Assembly (NCBI GenBank): GCA_003707065.3
Contig: PPXM03000008.1
Coordinates: forward strand, 62,001-126,000
DNA from: Trigonopsis variabilis
Taxonomy: Eukaryota > Ascomycota > Trigonopsidomycetes > Trigonopsidales > Trigonopsidaceae
Length of the DNA: 64,000 nucleotides
Direction: 5' to 3'
Shown here: positions 8,833 to 20,087 of the stretch, piece by piece
How the letters are laid out: every line of letters begins with the position of its first letter
How positions within the stretch are numbered: position 1 is the first letter of the stretch
Notes under the pieces: model-generated
The model's input: the letters and a program-made list of their open reading frames with translations, nothing else
Databases searched by the model: none
Told to the model about the DNA's origin: nothing
Position numbers and translations under genes: made by a program

Positions 8833-10107
8833 TTATTGTTTGGCATCCTTTTGGACGATTTTGGCGATCGTCTGCAATTGGATATTAGTGGTTCCTTCAT
8901 AGATGGCTCCAATCTTTGAATCTCTCCAAAACTTCTCTGGGGTTTCTTCTCGGGTGAAACCGACACCTCCCATCCATTCAATCGCACGACTTGATACCTT
9001 TTCAGCGACTTGGGAAGCGTAAAGCTTGGCCATAGCAGCCTCTTTAGTGAATGGGACACCAGATTCCTTGAGACGAGCAGCGTTGTAAGTCAACAACCTA
9101 GCAGCCTCGATCTCAGTGGCGGCTTGGGCGATCTGGAACTGCATTCCCTGAAAATCACCGATGTACTGGTTGAATTGCTTTCGGTCGTTGAATGCGTAGT
9201 TGGTGGCTCGAGCAAACGCTCCTTGCGCCAAGCCAATCATTTGAGCGGCGATACCAATACGACCTTCGTTCAAAGTCTCGATGGCAATCTTGTAGCCTTT
9301 ACCTTCTTCACCAATAAGGTTTTCCTTGGGGACAATGACATCATCAAGACTAATGACGCAAGTGGAAGATGCTCTAATACCTAATTTCTTTTCCTTCTTT
9401 GCGATCTTAACTCCCATCTCTTTCTCAACTAAGAAAGCAGTGATACCCTTATAACCCTTCGAGGGATCAAGATTAGCCATCACAATGAATAAACCAGCTT
9501 CTTGCGAGTTTGTGATCCACATCTTGGATCCGTTCAACACGTAATCTCCGTCTGCGTTCTTGGTCGCTCTAGTCTTCAAGGCAAAAGCGTCCGATCCACT
9601 ACTGGGTTCACTCAGTGCAAAAGCACCAACTTTCTCAGTAGCTAGTTGGGGAAGATACTTGTCGCGGATATGCTTAGAACCATACAATCGCACGATGTTG
9701 TTGACCAAAGTTGAATGGACATCATTAAGAACAGCCACACTCGGATCAACTTTGGCTAATTCCTCGACAGCAATAATTGCAGAAGTAAAATTGGCACCTG
9801 TGCCACCGTACTCTTCAGGAATTTCAATTCCCATGAAGCCGTTGTCGAATAAGGCGGAGACAATCGCGGGATCCATTTGTTCCTTCTCATCCATTTCTCG
9901 GACTTTAGGACCAACAACCTCTTGAGCAAATTTGGAGACGACATCCTTGAACATCTCTTCGTCCTCAGTTAACGCGAGACCAGGACCCGGAAATCGTCGG
10001 CTTCCAACCGCAGAAAACGATCGCGCAGAGATAGCCGAACTGATTCGTGATCTTAATAGTCGACTTGAGGGAGTAACCGATCGATTCAATACCCTAGACA
10101 AACTCAT
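8833..10107 (-). CDS. ACADSB: mitochondrial short/branched-chain acyl-CoA dehydrogenase
   Basis: FAD enzyme that oxidises 2-methylbutyryl/isobutyryl-CoA or short acyl-CoAs in mitochondrial branched-chain amino acid breakdown. The 424 residues begin with an arginine/serine-rich presequence (about 1-35, including RSRISSAISARSFS). The acyl-CoA dehydrogenase N, middle and C domains follow. Signature stretches include EYGGTGANF, SEPSSGSDAFALKTRA and LNEGRIGIAAQM, which follow the vertebrate short/branched-chain enzyme closely. The catalytic Glu is E404 in IYEGTTNIQ. One exon. Family match is clear; exact substrate preference is inferred. Confidence 0.93.
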   Translation of the reverse strand: MSLSRVLNRSVTPSSRLLRSRISSAISARSFSAVGSRRFPGPGLALTEDEEMFKDVVSKFAQEVVGPKVREMDEKEQMDPAIVSALFDNGFMGIEIPEEYGGTGANFTSAIIAVEELAKVDPSVAVLNDVHSTLVNNIVRLYGSKHIRDKYLPQLATEKVGAFALSEPSSGSDAFALKTRATKNADGDYVLNGSKMWITNSQEAGLFIVMANLDPSKGYKGITAFLVEKEMGVKIAKKEKKLGIRASSTCVISLDDVIVPKENLIGEEGKGYKIAIETLNEGRIGIAAQMIGLAQGAFARATNYAFNDRKQFNQYIGDFQGMQFQIAQAATEIEAARLLTYNAARLKESGVPFTKEAAMAKLYASQVAEKVSSRAIEWMGGVGFTREETPEKFWRDSKIGAIYEGTTNIQLQTIAKIVQKDAKQ

Positions 10108-10497
10108 TGTTTCTATGTGGGCTTTCCTGATTCGTGTGATCGTCGCAATATCTTTTATATGAGCTCAAAATGTGGGGTAACGTCGCCTCGGGGGATCATT
10201 ACCCGGACCTGTCCCGTGGTTTCCCCGCTGACTTATCCCCTCTGGACCGGCCCGCACGGCATCTCTAATCTGTCACGATCACAACTGGCGAGAGCTGAAC
10301 AGGATGAGAAGACAATAAAGCATGTAGTTGAGTCACTATGAGTGCAGCTCAAGTCCAGGCTGAAGTTTCCTAAGATCCACAATGGCTGCAGACCATGTGA
10401 CAACGTTTTTTTCGCGCTTGGGACTTTGAAGTTACATCTTCTGTTGATCAGACCCTCAGCCGATGATTATAGCAAACAGTAAAAGCTAAAGTACACA
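10108..10497. other. acyl-CoA dehydrogenase promoter / cyclophilin 3' flank
   Basis: A 390-nt spacer between two minus-strand genes. It holds a GC-rich patch (about 10180-10265) that probably belongs to the ACADSB promoter. No gene or RNA fold was recognised. Confidence 0.4.
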
Positions 10498-11638
10498 TCA
10501 CCTCCTTTTCTCCCTATATACCATTCGGCCTCGGCCCTTGAATTGGATATCTTCTTGGGAACGAGAGGAAGACAAGTCAGAATCAGAACACAATCGACCG
10601 TGATTATCCCGATACCGGCGGCCTTCATACTGATGACGTCTTGAATACCTATCATCTCTCGAGTAGTCCTTATAATAATCAGATGTTGATCTTTCTGTCA
10701 GTCTGGCATCACTTTGTTCATCGCTTCTTATATGTGACCCACTTTTCCGGCTGCGCTTATTTGATCTGTTTTCATCGACGTCCTCTTCATCTGGATGGTC
10801 TCTTCTATGATGACTAGAACGATGCTGGTGAGAGTGTCCATGGCGGCTTCTGCGATCACCACCTTCTCGCTGTTGATCATGGTGATCTTTACTCCCAGAG
10901 GGCCTCTCAACTTTATCTTTCTCTTCGTCTTGCACTTTTCCCTGATTACTATATTCCCGTTTGAGGGCAACAACATCACCAGACAGCTTTTTATGTCCAG
11001 ATTCCGATATTATTTGCTGAGCAATATCTGCCTTTTTTGCCTTTTTCCGGAACTCCAATTGACCGCTATTGACTATGCTCACTCGGTTTCCCTTCAACAC
11101 GTACCCCATCTCATCTACTGGGAGATCATCCAGCTTGAGTAACTCATCTAAACCAGAGACCACTCGGCCAAATACAAGAGCATCAGTTATCTCAGGTACT
11201 GCATCATACTAGAGTAAGCATAGTCAGAGGACACCAATACTCACGCTTATGTAAAATTGACTAGCAGCCGTATCAGGCCCTTTATCAGCCATTGCAACTA
11301 AACCCCGTTCATCTATCGGGCCTCTTTCTTCATCAAGCAATCGTTGCCCCGTCGCAGTTATTCCTCCAGATCCATCATCATTGGCAATATCCCCCCCCTG
11401 AATTATGAAATCTGGACATATTATCCGATGAAATGAACTAGACTTGTACCATAATTGAACTCCATCCCTTTTTTCATTCTCTCCAGTGCACAATAGCCGG
11501 AAGCTAAGTTAGCCTTCTCATCAGCAAGTCTTACTTTTCACTAGTGCGAGGATGGCTATCAGTCCATAACTCAATAATAATCCTTCCGGCTCGTTTAGAA
11601 GGCTCTGTCGCCCAGTCTATGTAAACTCTTGGGAGCAT
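10498..11638 (-). CDS. SR-rich-tailed cyclophilin (peptidyl-prolyl isomerase)
   Basis: Spliced gene with exons 11638-11535, 11503-11245 and 11208-10498, encoding 357 residues. Introns are 31 and 36 nt. The cyclophilin domain (about 1-170) starts MLPRVYIDWATEP and keeps FHRI, IIQGGD, GLVAMADKG and SQFYI. The Trp that contacts cyclosporin A in CypA has no counterpart in the YDAVPEITDALVFG segment. After residue about 200 the tail is rich in Arg, Ser, His and Asp, with many RS/SR and RR pairs, as in nuclear SR-cyclophilins linked to spliceosomes. The start is set by the first ATG in frame with the domain. Splice joins restore the family core exactly (NFRLLCTGENEKRDG). Nuclear role is inferred. 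Confidence 0.88.
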
Positions 11639-12304
11639 ACACTGTTCCAAGATCTTGATGTGGGTTGGTAGGTCGTAACAGAGTCAAAGAGTGTGTCACT
11701 GTCACTTTAGACAAAGGAATAACAGTCAAAGAGCGCGTCACTTGAGACAAAGGAATAAAGTGTAACATCTTGATAAGATGATTAAGAGTCACTTCAAGGA
11801 CCATAACTTCGTAAGATAATGCTACTTGTGCCGAGCAGGCCTCATTATGTATGGATACGTGGCCTAGTTGTCATTGAGATCCTGAGACCATTTTCAGAGT
11901 ATTGACCTGAGTTTCACCCAAGTTCGCCTTTATCAGCAAAAATATGCATACAGTTTAAGCTGATATTGTACCACTTTGAAAGGACTGAAGCATCTGTAGT
12001 TTTACCAGAAGAATGGAATACAACAGCCAACAACATTAGCTCCTTATATTTCTCATTTGATCTATTATATTGAGCAAATTTTTGATCAGATACACAAAAT
12101 AGGCATTTCTACCCCAGTTGAACAGTAGGAAAATTAGGAAGATCAAGCAATTACTATTTATCCACAAGGACTGACTTTCTTCCTCGCCTTCCTCGCAGAG
12201 ACCGCTACACTTCCAGTAATTGCATTTCTCCCAACCCGACAGGGTAAGGTTATTGCGGCTAAAAAATTTTCTTGGGAGTAAACCTCCCAACGACTTACCA
12301 AGCT
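11639..12304. other. divergent cyclophilin/NOG1 promoter region
   Basis: A 666-nt spacer. It contains an imperfect tandem duplication at 11678-11757. The sequence near 11852-11865 resembles a tRNA A box (TGGCCTAGTTG), but no cloverleaf can be built. No coding region is supported. Confidence 0.45.
11678..11757. repeat. imperfect tandem duplication, 44 + 36 nt
   Basis: Two adjacent units (11678-11721 and 11722-11757) share the pattern ACAG(AG)TCAAAGAG, then CGTCACT or TGTCACT, then AGACAAAGGAATA. The second unit lacks about 8 nt. It lies just upstream of the cyclophilin start. Confidence 0.7.
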
Positions 12305-14398
12305 ATGAAAATCGCCTGGAAGGACATTGCTCCTATTCCGAACTCTAATGAGTAAGTTAGACCGTCTTTGTCACAAATGTAATATTCTACATTTTGATTT
12401 TTATTCCCTTCCCTGGCCAGATAGGGACCTCTGTTGCTTTCTCAGCATTGCTGGAGATTGCAATAGTAATTTTTTACGAGTCGCTGATGGTATATTCGAA
12501 TAATAACGCTAATTAAAAGGTTTTTGGATGTCGTACTAAATCGAACTCAGCGAAAAACCCCTACGGTCATAAGGCCAGGTTTCAAGATAGCAAGGATTCG
12601 GACCTTTTACATGAGAAAGGTCCGCTATACAGCTGACGGATTCTGTGAAAAATTGCAGGATGTCATTGATTCTTTTCCTCGACTTGATGATATTCATCCA
12701 TTCCACCGAGACTTGATGCATACTTTATATGAGAAAAATCATTACAAAATCGCTTTGTCACAACTTGCAACATCAAAGCATCTAATCGAACAAGTTTCAC
12801 GGGATTACGTGAGACTTCTAAAATTTGGGCAATCGCTTTTTCAATGCAAACAATTGAAACGAGCCGCTCTTGGACGGATGGCCACTATTATCAAAAGATT
12901 GAAGGATCCTCTGGAATACTTGGAGCAAGTTCGTCAGCATTTGGCCCGCCTGCCCTCTATTGACCCAAATACGCGAACGTTACTCATCTGTGGTTACCCG
13001 AACGTGGGCAAATCTTCCTTCTTGAGAGCAATTACTAGAGCCGACGTGGATGTTCAGCCGTATGCTTTCACTACAAAGTCTCTTTATGTTGGACATTTTG
13101 ATTATAAATATCTTAGGTTTCAGGCCATAGATACACCTGGAATTTTGGACCACCCCACCGAAGATATGAATACTATTGAAATGCAATCTATTTATGCTAT
13201 TGCTCATCTTCGATCTTGTGTTTTGTACTTTATGGATCTCTCTGAACAGTGTGGTTATAGTATTGAGGCGCAGGTCCATCTATTCGAGAGTATTAAACCG
13301 CTGTTTGCCAATAAGAACGTTGTGATTGTGATAAATAAGATTGATGCCATGAGGTTGGAAGATTTGGATCCTGAGCGACAGAATTTAGTGCGAAACCTTG
13401 GTTCTTCTGGTAACACTGAGATCCTCGAGTTATCCTGCGTTGAAGAGACCAATGTTTCTGCAGTCAGAAACCGAGCATGTGATATCTTATTATCTTCACG
13501 TATTGAACAGAAACTTAAGGGAAGAAAAGTGGATAATGTCCTTAATAGACTCCGGGTCGCTCAACCTACAGCGCGCGACGACATTACTCGGGAACCATTT
13601 ATTCCTGATGGGATATTGAACCGACCTAAATATGACCGAGATAATCCTAATCGTCCTAAACTACTTAGGGATATAGAAGAAGAACAAGGTGGAGCTGGAG
13701 TATTCAATGTGAGCCTTCGTGACGAGTGGATGCTCGAGAATAACGATTGGAAGAATGATATCATCCCTGAGATCATGGATGGAAAGAATGTATATGATTT
13801 CATTGACCCTGAGATTGCATCCAGATTGGAAGCATTAGAGCAGGAAGAGGAGAGGCTTGAGCAGGATGGCTTTTATGAGTCTGATGAAGATATTGAAGAT
13901 GAGGAGGAGGCTGATATCCGAATAAAGGCCGAATGGATTCGAAATAAGCACAAGATGATGATGAATGCGGCTAGATCACGCAAATCTCTAAAAAATAGGG
14001 CTATCATTCCTCGAACTGCTATTCGGCGACCGCTCTCTGAAATGGAAGCTCATCTTGAGAAGATTGGATTGGATGGCTCATCAATCTCTGAAAGGGGGCG
14101 CTCAAATGTTCGGAAAGAAGGAAGAGATTCTGCCCCCAATGGAGTCGAAGTTGTCATGCGGGACGGGTCTCAAGCGCCACGATCCAAATCAGCAGCTCCC
14201 CGAGCGCAGTCAAATCGACTGGAAGATGGTGCTGGCAGTGATTCGCTAAGAAGCAAAGCTGAGCGGATGGCACGAAAAGACCAAAAGCATCGGAATCGTC
14301 TCGCTAAGGCATCAGAGTCGGACAGACACACTACCGCATCTATTGCTAAACATCTTTTCTCTGGTAAACGTGGTATTGGAAAGACTCAACGACGGTAA
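12305..14398 (+). CDS. NOG1: nucleolar GTP-binding protein Nog1
   Basis: GTPase required for 60S pre-ribosome maturation and recycling of Rlp24 in the nucleolus. Exons 12305-12351 and 12520-14398 give 641 residues. The first exon encodes [15 protein letters not shown], the expected family N-terminus. It is joined across a 168-nt intron to [15 protein letters not shown], which is nearly invariant in Nog1. The GTPase domain shows G1 GYPNVGKSS (about 174-182), G3 DTPG and G4 NKID. The C-terminal half is acidic then basic, ending in [11 protein letters not shown] as usual. The acceptor AAAAG follows a CTAAT branch. A single-exon model from a TTG at 12524 was rejected. Confidence 0.95.
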
Positions 14399-15046
14399 AA
14401 GCTAAAGCTATTATTTTGTTAGATGGTTTAAAAGATGGTGTATGAACATTAATAGCAAATGTCAATGTAGTTGAGCAGTGTGATAGAAAGACCAGAAGAG
14501 ACTAGTCGCTTAATAAAGAATCGAAGACGATTAGCAGTGACGTGGAATCTTTACAAACTAGCTCTGGCCTTCCTTTTTATTTCAGGCAACCCGAAAACTG
14601 GCCGAGGACGAATTCGAGAATAGGCAGTAACGAATCCTGAAGAGACTCCTTAAAGGAGAAATGGACTAAAAGTTGGATAATCTTATCAGATTGGTACCCA
14701 GTGGGAGGTATTGTAGCCTGCATGAATAAAATTCCAAATCTTGAAATAAAATAAGCATGACATAAACGTAAAGTCGACAGAATTGTAATCAGATCGAGAA
14801 TTTTATATGGAGGAGCCCCAACTCGTGGGCGATAGTTATCAACATTATGACGATAGATCGCCCTTACTGTGGTGTCTAGTCACGATCTGGCAACGCGCCT
14901 TACCTTTTTTTTTTTATCTCCGCGTGTTAGCGACATTCCTGGTGACCGTTACAGGAACGGGATCTGACTCTACTATTGGCAAGAACTTTGCCGGCAAGCA
15001 CGGAAAACTATTAGGCTGATAAAAGGAGGTCCGAACGATCCAAAGA
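14399..15046. other. NOG1/LEC1 spacer with candidate uORF
   Basis: A 648-nt tandem spacer. An ATG-initiated frame of 70 codons (14807-15019) ends 27 nt before the next gene's start, so it may be an upstream ORF in that leader. It shows no family motif. Nothing else was recognised. Confidence 0.4.
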
Positions 15047-18000
15047 ATGCAGGAAAAGAATGCCAGCAACGGGTCTAGTGGACTGAAAGAAGAAGCCTTG
15101 ACTGGATTGGAGGAGCACTATCTTAAAAAAGAACTAATTGAGCTTGAAACGCAATATGAGACTAATCTAATTAGTAAACCACATGCATTATCTTTACTTG
15201 GACCTCCCTTTCGACCTGCTGCTGAAGCTGACGTGATGACGATAAAGCATTCATCGTACAGTCATCTCTATCGTCCTCTGGCGTCTGGAGTCTCAATAGG
15301 TATCAATTACGGAGCGAATATTCTTGGTGTTCATAAGAAATCTAGTCGAAATCATTCGAGGGCGTCTAGCAAAGAGACATTGGGGTCCCCTGGCCTTCGC
15401 TCTAATTGTTCGAGTCCGAGATTTGATAAAGATAAACTAGACGGTCCAATCCACGGTGATAATAGGAATAGCTCAGCGAGCACTCCTGTTAGTGCTATAG
15501 ATAATGATGAGACGACATCTACGACATCTACGACAGCAAGCGTCAATGCGTCCACCGCAAATAGTATAGCAAATGCTGATCACCCTAACGCACCCACTGA
15601 GATATCTTTGGCGGCACTTGGGATAGATGAGCTCAATAATGATACAATTATTGCAATGCCATTTCTTCAGTTCATCTTTCAAAATTTCATTAGGAAGTTC
15701 CCGTTTATCAAACAGGTTCCCGATTCTCAAGGATTTTGGCCAGACATTGTCCAGCCTTTTGTTGAATCATTTTCCACAAAGTCAATTAGTGGCAGTGAAG
15801 ATCGAGAAGAATTATCGAAGCGAAGAAAACTTGGCACTAAAGTTCGAAATTTGATCGAGCTGATCTTCTCCTCCGCTATAAGAACACAATCTGGTCTGGA
15901 AGAAACATTAAAACCCTTTGAAGAGTTAGAGAGACCGGCAATTGAGAGCTCACATGAAGCGGAATCTGGCAAGAAGACGCATTCATTCATCAATGGATGG
16001 GACATCAATATAGTCGGAGTAAGAATGGGTCATTCGTCTAGCCGATACGGAAGAAATCATGAAGTAAGTCCTCTTGTAAAATGATGGATGACTGACATAC
16101 CAGGAATTTATAATCCAAGTTTGCAAATTTGACGAGGATAAGCCTAAATATGTTTCCCGAACCTATAATGACTTTAAGAAACTTTCGGTCAACGTAAGTT
16201 AGGCACTTCGAATGAAAAATGAGCTAACTAACTTCTAGTTATCTCATGCATTTCCAGGAAAAGGAGCTCCAAAGCTACCCAGCAAGAATACTACAACAAA
16301 ACTTGTTCATCACACAGAGGACTCGAAGCGTGAAGAATCAGTCATTCTGTTGGCTGAAAGACAGCGAATAAGTCTTCGAGTTTTCTTGAAAGAGTACTTA
16401 ATAATGCGAGATGTGGCTGCATCTACTCTTGTTAATGATTTTTTATCTCATGATCCCATTCTTGAGTTCACACAGGCAGAACAAGAAGACATTGATCTTC
16501 GTCTTAAGCGAGATGAGTCGAAGCAACAGGAACAAGAACGCTTTTATGAGGTTGCTCGAGAGAGAACCAAAGAATTAGATCAGTACATGACAGAATTTAA
16601 ACAATCGTTACTGGAGAAAGATGGTCTTACAAGAATGATGGACGATTTTAGGCGATGTGCAACCATTTCGGAGCTTCCAGAATGGTACCAGAAGTTTATT
16701 GCCTGGTTCCGGATTGAAATAGCAATGTTACTATATAAAATCTTCCTAGGTGGAGATCATTCTATCGAATTATATGCCCAGGCTAAGAGGTTACATCATT
16801 TGATGCCGTATTCGATTCTCAAAAATATTTTGAGATTTTCTAATCCTATGTCGACTATGAAAGCTATTCTCGATTTATTCTTGGCTCAACCGTTTGGTAC
16901 GAAATCTCTATTACAACGGGTGCTAGGCCTAATTTTATCTGATGAAATCCATCAACATATCAGACAAATTAACGATATTCGTGATACTATAAAGCAACCT
17001 CTAGTATGTGATCGAATCAGAGCCTATGTTAATGCCAGTCCCGTTGTTCGAGATCAGATCAAAAAGGATGCTGCTCAACAGAAAAGTCATGTTCTGGTGG
17101 AGATCATGGATTCACCTTTATTGGAAGTACCTATAGATGGTGACTCAAGCGATTATGTATTGGATCTATGGTCTGCTTGGGAACGAATGGTTGATAGCGA
17201 TGATAATATCAAAGCCCAGCCAACTCACGATTTGGAATTAGCTCATCAGTTCAGTCACTTATTGACACTACTTAAACTTGAATTCCGACGGCGTGACAAG
17301 GATCAAGTGCTTGAATTGGTAGGAGAGCCTGCCACCATGTCTCTTTTCCGCGACTTATTGTTTATTTTCTATTCTCCTTTGATTCAGCTGTATAAAAAGG
17401 CCAAGATCTATAACACCATTTCAGATTTCGCAGACTTTTTCTCTGATTTGATCCGGGTAGTCGATGACCTGGAAGATCAGGAAGTCCATGACTCTGAAAA
17501 ATTGGTGAGAGCTTTTGTTGATCTCTGCGAACGGCATCAAGAAGCATTTTATCACTTCATCCATGAGATTTATACTCATGATCAAGGCCTTTTCTCTAGC
17601 TTATTGGGATGGATCGAGTTGATTCTAGACTTACTTCGCAATGGAACTCCCAAAGCTTTGGATCTGAATACAATCTACAATCGAGCCATTAAGGGTGAGC
17701 TGGATCATCGGATTGAGTCAGGCAAATTGCGAAAAGAAATTGCTCAGCTGGTCGAATATAATCGGCGGAAGAAAGAATGGCTTTATCATCGCAAGACTAT
17801 CCGACAAATGCATGAATTACATCATCACCATAATGACATTCTTGAATTGAACGTCAACATGGCTGATTTCGGATTCAATGAGGTTGTTTTGGAAGACATT
17901 GAAGCTGATGAGAATGTAGAGCTTGGCAACCAAAATCGGCTTGCGTCACCATTGCTGAATGATCAATTTTCAAACAGCAATGTCAGCATTCCTACTACGG

Positions 18001-18284
18001 ATAGTGCCAATAGTGGTGCTTCGTCTGCTCAGGCTATGTATGTTGACAAGGATGATTTAGTTGATCCTATTCTTTTAGAACGGGAACGTCGAGCGAGTGA
18101 GAAGGACCAACTTCAGCGTCAACGCGACGAATGGATCAACTGGGAACAAGCGTACGATTGCGGCGAGGAGTATGATCGCTCCTCGTTTTCGCCAACTTCC
18201 AAACCTACCGCTCCAGTTTTTGAAGAGATACCTAAACTGACCCCATACTTCAAAGCGGCCGTCCAAGATATTCTCTTTGTTTAG
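15047..18284 (+). CDS. LEC1: PX/PXB-domain lipid-binding protein (Lec1/YPR097W-like)
   Basis: Exons 15047-16063, 16104-16193 and 16239-18284 encode 1050 residues, with introns of 40 and 45 nt. The N-terminal PXB (PX-associated) segment starts near LEEHYLKKELIELE. A second conserved block is FLQFIFQNFIRKFPFIK. The PX domain follows (about 305-440), with the phosphoinositide-binding RTYNDF motif reassembled across the first splice junction. A long helical DUF3818-type region (about 450-950) completes it. The acidic, Ser-rich linker at 100-190 is low complexity. The family binds lipids and is thought to affect membrane lipid distribution; role here is inferred. The start is the first ATG after an in-frame break. 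Confidence 0.85.
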
Positions 18285-18455
18285 CGGGATTCAAACAGCT
18301 TATCTTGTTTCTTGTTTTTTTTTTTTGCAGACGATGCATCTGCATAATGTATGACTATTTGAGGGATCAGGCCCAATATATTTATGATGAGAGACAACCA
18401 AAACAGACTAAATTGACACAAAGAACTAAATACAACTAGATCTGAGGGAAATATA

Positions 18456-20087
18456 TCAAGTCGGTAAGGACAGCTCCTTATTACTGTTAATATCATCCTC
18501 CTCACTTAGCGAAAGATTAGAGTTTTTATAGACCTTGACAAATTTCGATCTGGACCATCCATAGTTATCGATATAGTTTTCTTGGCTTAATTTATAGCCG
18601 AAGACGCAAGGTAAGATCTGAGCCCAGACAATCCAATAAACAATACCGATGCCAAAGATTCCCAGGCCGACAACTGCGTGCAGCCAGTACGGAAGAGATT
18701 TGTAAACGTTTTGGCTGGGGGTATCAGGAGGAACAAAGGGTGCAATGACCAAGTACAAGGAAGAAAGAAAGAAGACGGTGATGACAGGTAAAGTGGCGGA
18801 AAAGCTGGGATGCCAGTTATATTGGTCTCTATGGAAATAGACCCAAATTAAACCGGCCGAAACAAAGCAGTTGACGGCACTAAGAGGATAAGAGATAAGA
18901 TTGAGGATGAAGTTATAAGCATCTCCCGGAGGAGGAGCCAGCATTATAACGATGCAAACCAACCAGTGTTCAAATAAAGCCATGAATGGAGCATTGAAAG
19001 GCTTATTTGAGGCCAAAATCTTACTGAAAGGAAGGAGGCCTTCTCTGGCCAGTTCTTGGATGATTCGACTTTGGCCGAAAATGACAGACAAGACATTGCC
19101 AAAAGCAGAGAGGGCTACTAGAACACTCAAAGCTCGTTCAGCCGGTTGGCCAAACATGCGACCAAAGAAGATCCCGGCAACGATTTGGCCCGATTCAAGC
19201 ATCTCGGTTTTGGAGACCGCAGCAAAGTACGCGATATTGCAAAACATGTAAAGAACGGAAAGAACAAAGATAGCAATAGGGGCGGCGACCTTGAGGATCT
19301 TTTCAGGATGCTTTGCTTCAGCCAAGGCATAATTAGCATTTGAGTATCCGATATAGGACCAAATGACATTGTATAGGGCAGTGACGACTCCATAGGCTGA
19401 AGATGACGTCCCTGCAAAAGCATCGTGGAAATTATTGGGATAGTCATAGTGAGGATTACCTTGACGACCCAAAGCTACCCATCCAGCGACGGTAATCAAG
19501 AGAACAAGCCCGATTTTGATTATTCCAAGAAAGTTTTGAAGTCTCAATCCCCAATTGAGCGCCAGACCGTGAATGAGGAAAGCAGAGGTGAGACAGGCCA
19601 AGCCGATGCCACGCTGATTCCATCGGGTGACCTCGACCTCAGCTGCGTTCAAGATGTATGATCCGAAGACGACACTATTGGAAGCAGCCCAACCGAGTAG
19701 AAAGACATAAGTTCCATATGCGCAGGAGATAAGGAACTTTGGTTTGCGATAAACAAACTCAAGATAGTTTTTTTCTCCTCCATTTTTTGGAATTCCGATT
19801 CCCCATTCCATATAGGTCATCATTCCTACCCAAGCAATGATCATGCCCACCAGCCACATAATAAGCGACAATCCGACGGATCCACTCAAAGCAAGGATTG
19901 CTGACGGAGTTGCAAAGATACCGGTACCAATCATCCGATTAACAATGAGGAAGATCGCCGATGTGACTCCAATATTTTTCCGTTCCTGAGAAACAACATA
20001 TCCATCGCCGATAGACTCTTCCCTGTTCCCTTGGACGCTGCTGATTTCATCTTGCTCGATGGTGTCAAAGCTCTTTGAATCCGACAT
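18456..20087 (-). CDS. MUP1: high-affinity methionine permease, Mup1/LAT-like
   Basis: Plasma-membrane amino acid permease of the APC superfamily (L-type/Mup1 branch); in yeast it imports methionine and cysteine. The 543 residues show a hydrophilic N-terminus (about 1-40), where family endocytic signals lie. About 12 hydrophobic segments start at IGVTSAIFLIVNRMIGTGIF, which carries the conserved GTGIF substrate loop. A polar C-tail ends the protein. Single exon, ATG in a cacatg-type context. A perfect GTCACGTGAC palindrome lies about 100 nt upstream and fits Cbf1/Met-type sulfur regulation known for yeast MUP1. Substrate is inferred from family; general LAT transporters are the alternative. 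Confidence 0.88.
   Translation of the reverse strand: MSDSKSFDTIEQDEISSVQGNREESIGDGYVVSQERKNIGVTSAIFLIVNRMIGTGIFATPSAILALSGSVGLSLIMWLVGMIIAWVGMMTYMEWGIGIPKNGGEKNYLEFVYRKPKFLISCAYGTYVFLLGWAASNSVVFGSYILNAAEVEVTRWNQRGIGLACLTSAFLIHGLALNWGLRLQNFLGIIKIGLVLLITVAGWVALGRQGNPHYDYPNNFHDAFAGTSSSAYGVVTALYNVIWSYIGYSNANYALAEAKHPEKILKVAAPIAIFVLSVLYMFCNIAYFAAVSKTEMLESGQIVAGIFFGRMFGQPAERALSVLVALSAFGNVLSVIFGQSRIIQELAREGLLPFSKILASNKPFNAPFMALFEHWLVCIVIMLAPPPGDAYNFILNLISYPLSAVNCFVSAGLIWVYFHRDQYNWHPSFSATLPVITVFFLSSLYLVIAPFVPPDTPSQNVYKSLPYWLHAVVGLGIFGIGIVYWIVWAQILPCVFGYKLSQENYIDNYGWSRSKFVKVYKNSNLSLSEEDDINSNKELSLPT

Noticed and set aside
11852-11930. tRNA-like sequence with an A-box match (TGGCCTAGTTG)
   Set aside because: No matching T arm or acceptor stem could be folded.
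12524-14398. NOG1 as a single exon starting at TTG 12524
   Set aside because: Starts at a non-ATG codon and lacks the conserved MKIAWKDI N-terminus, which is found in an upstream exon with good splice sites.
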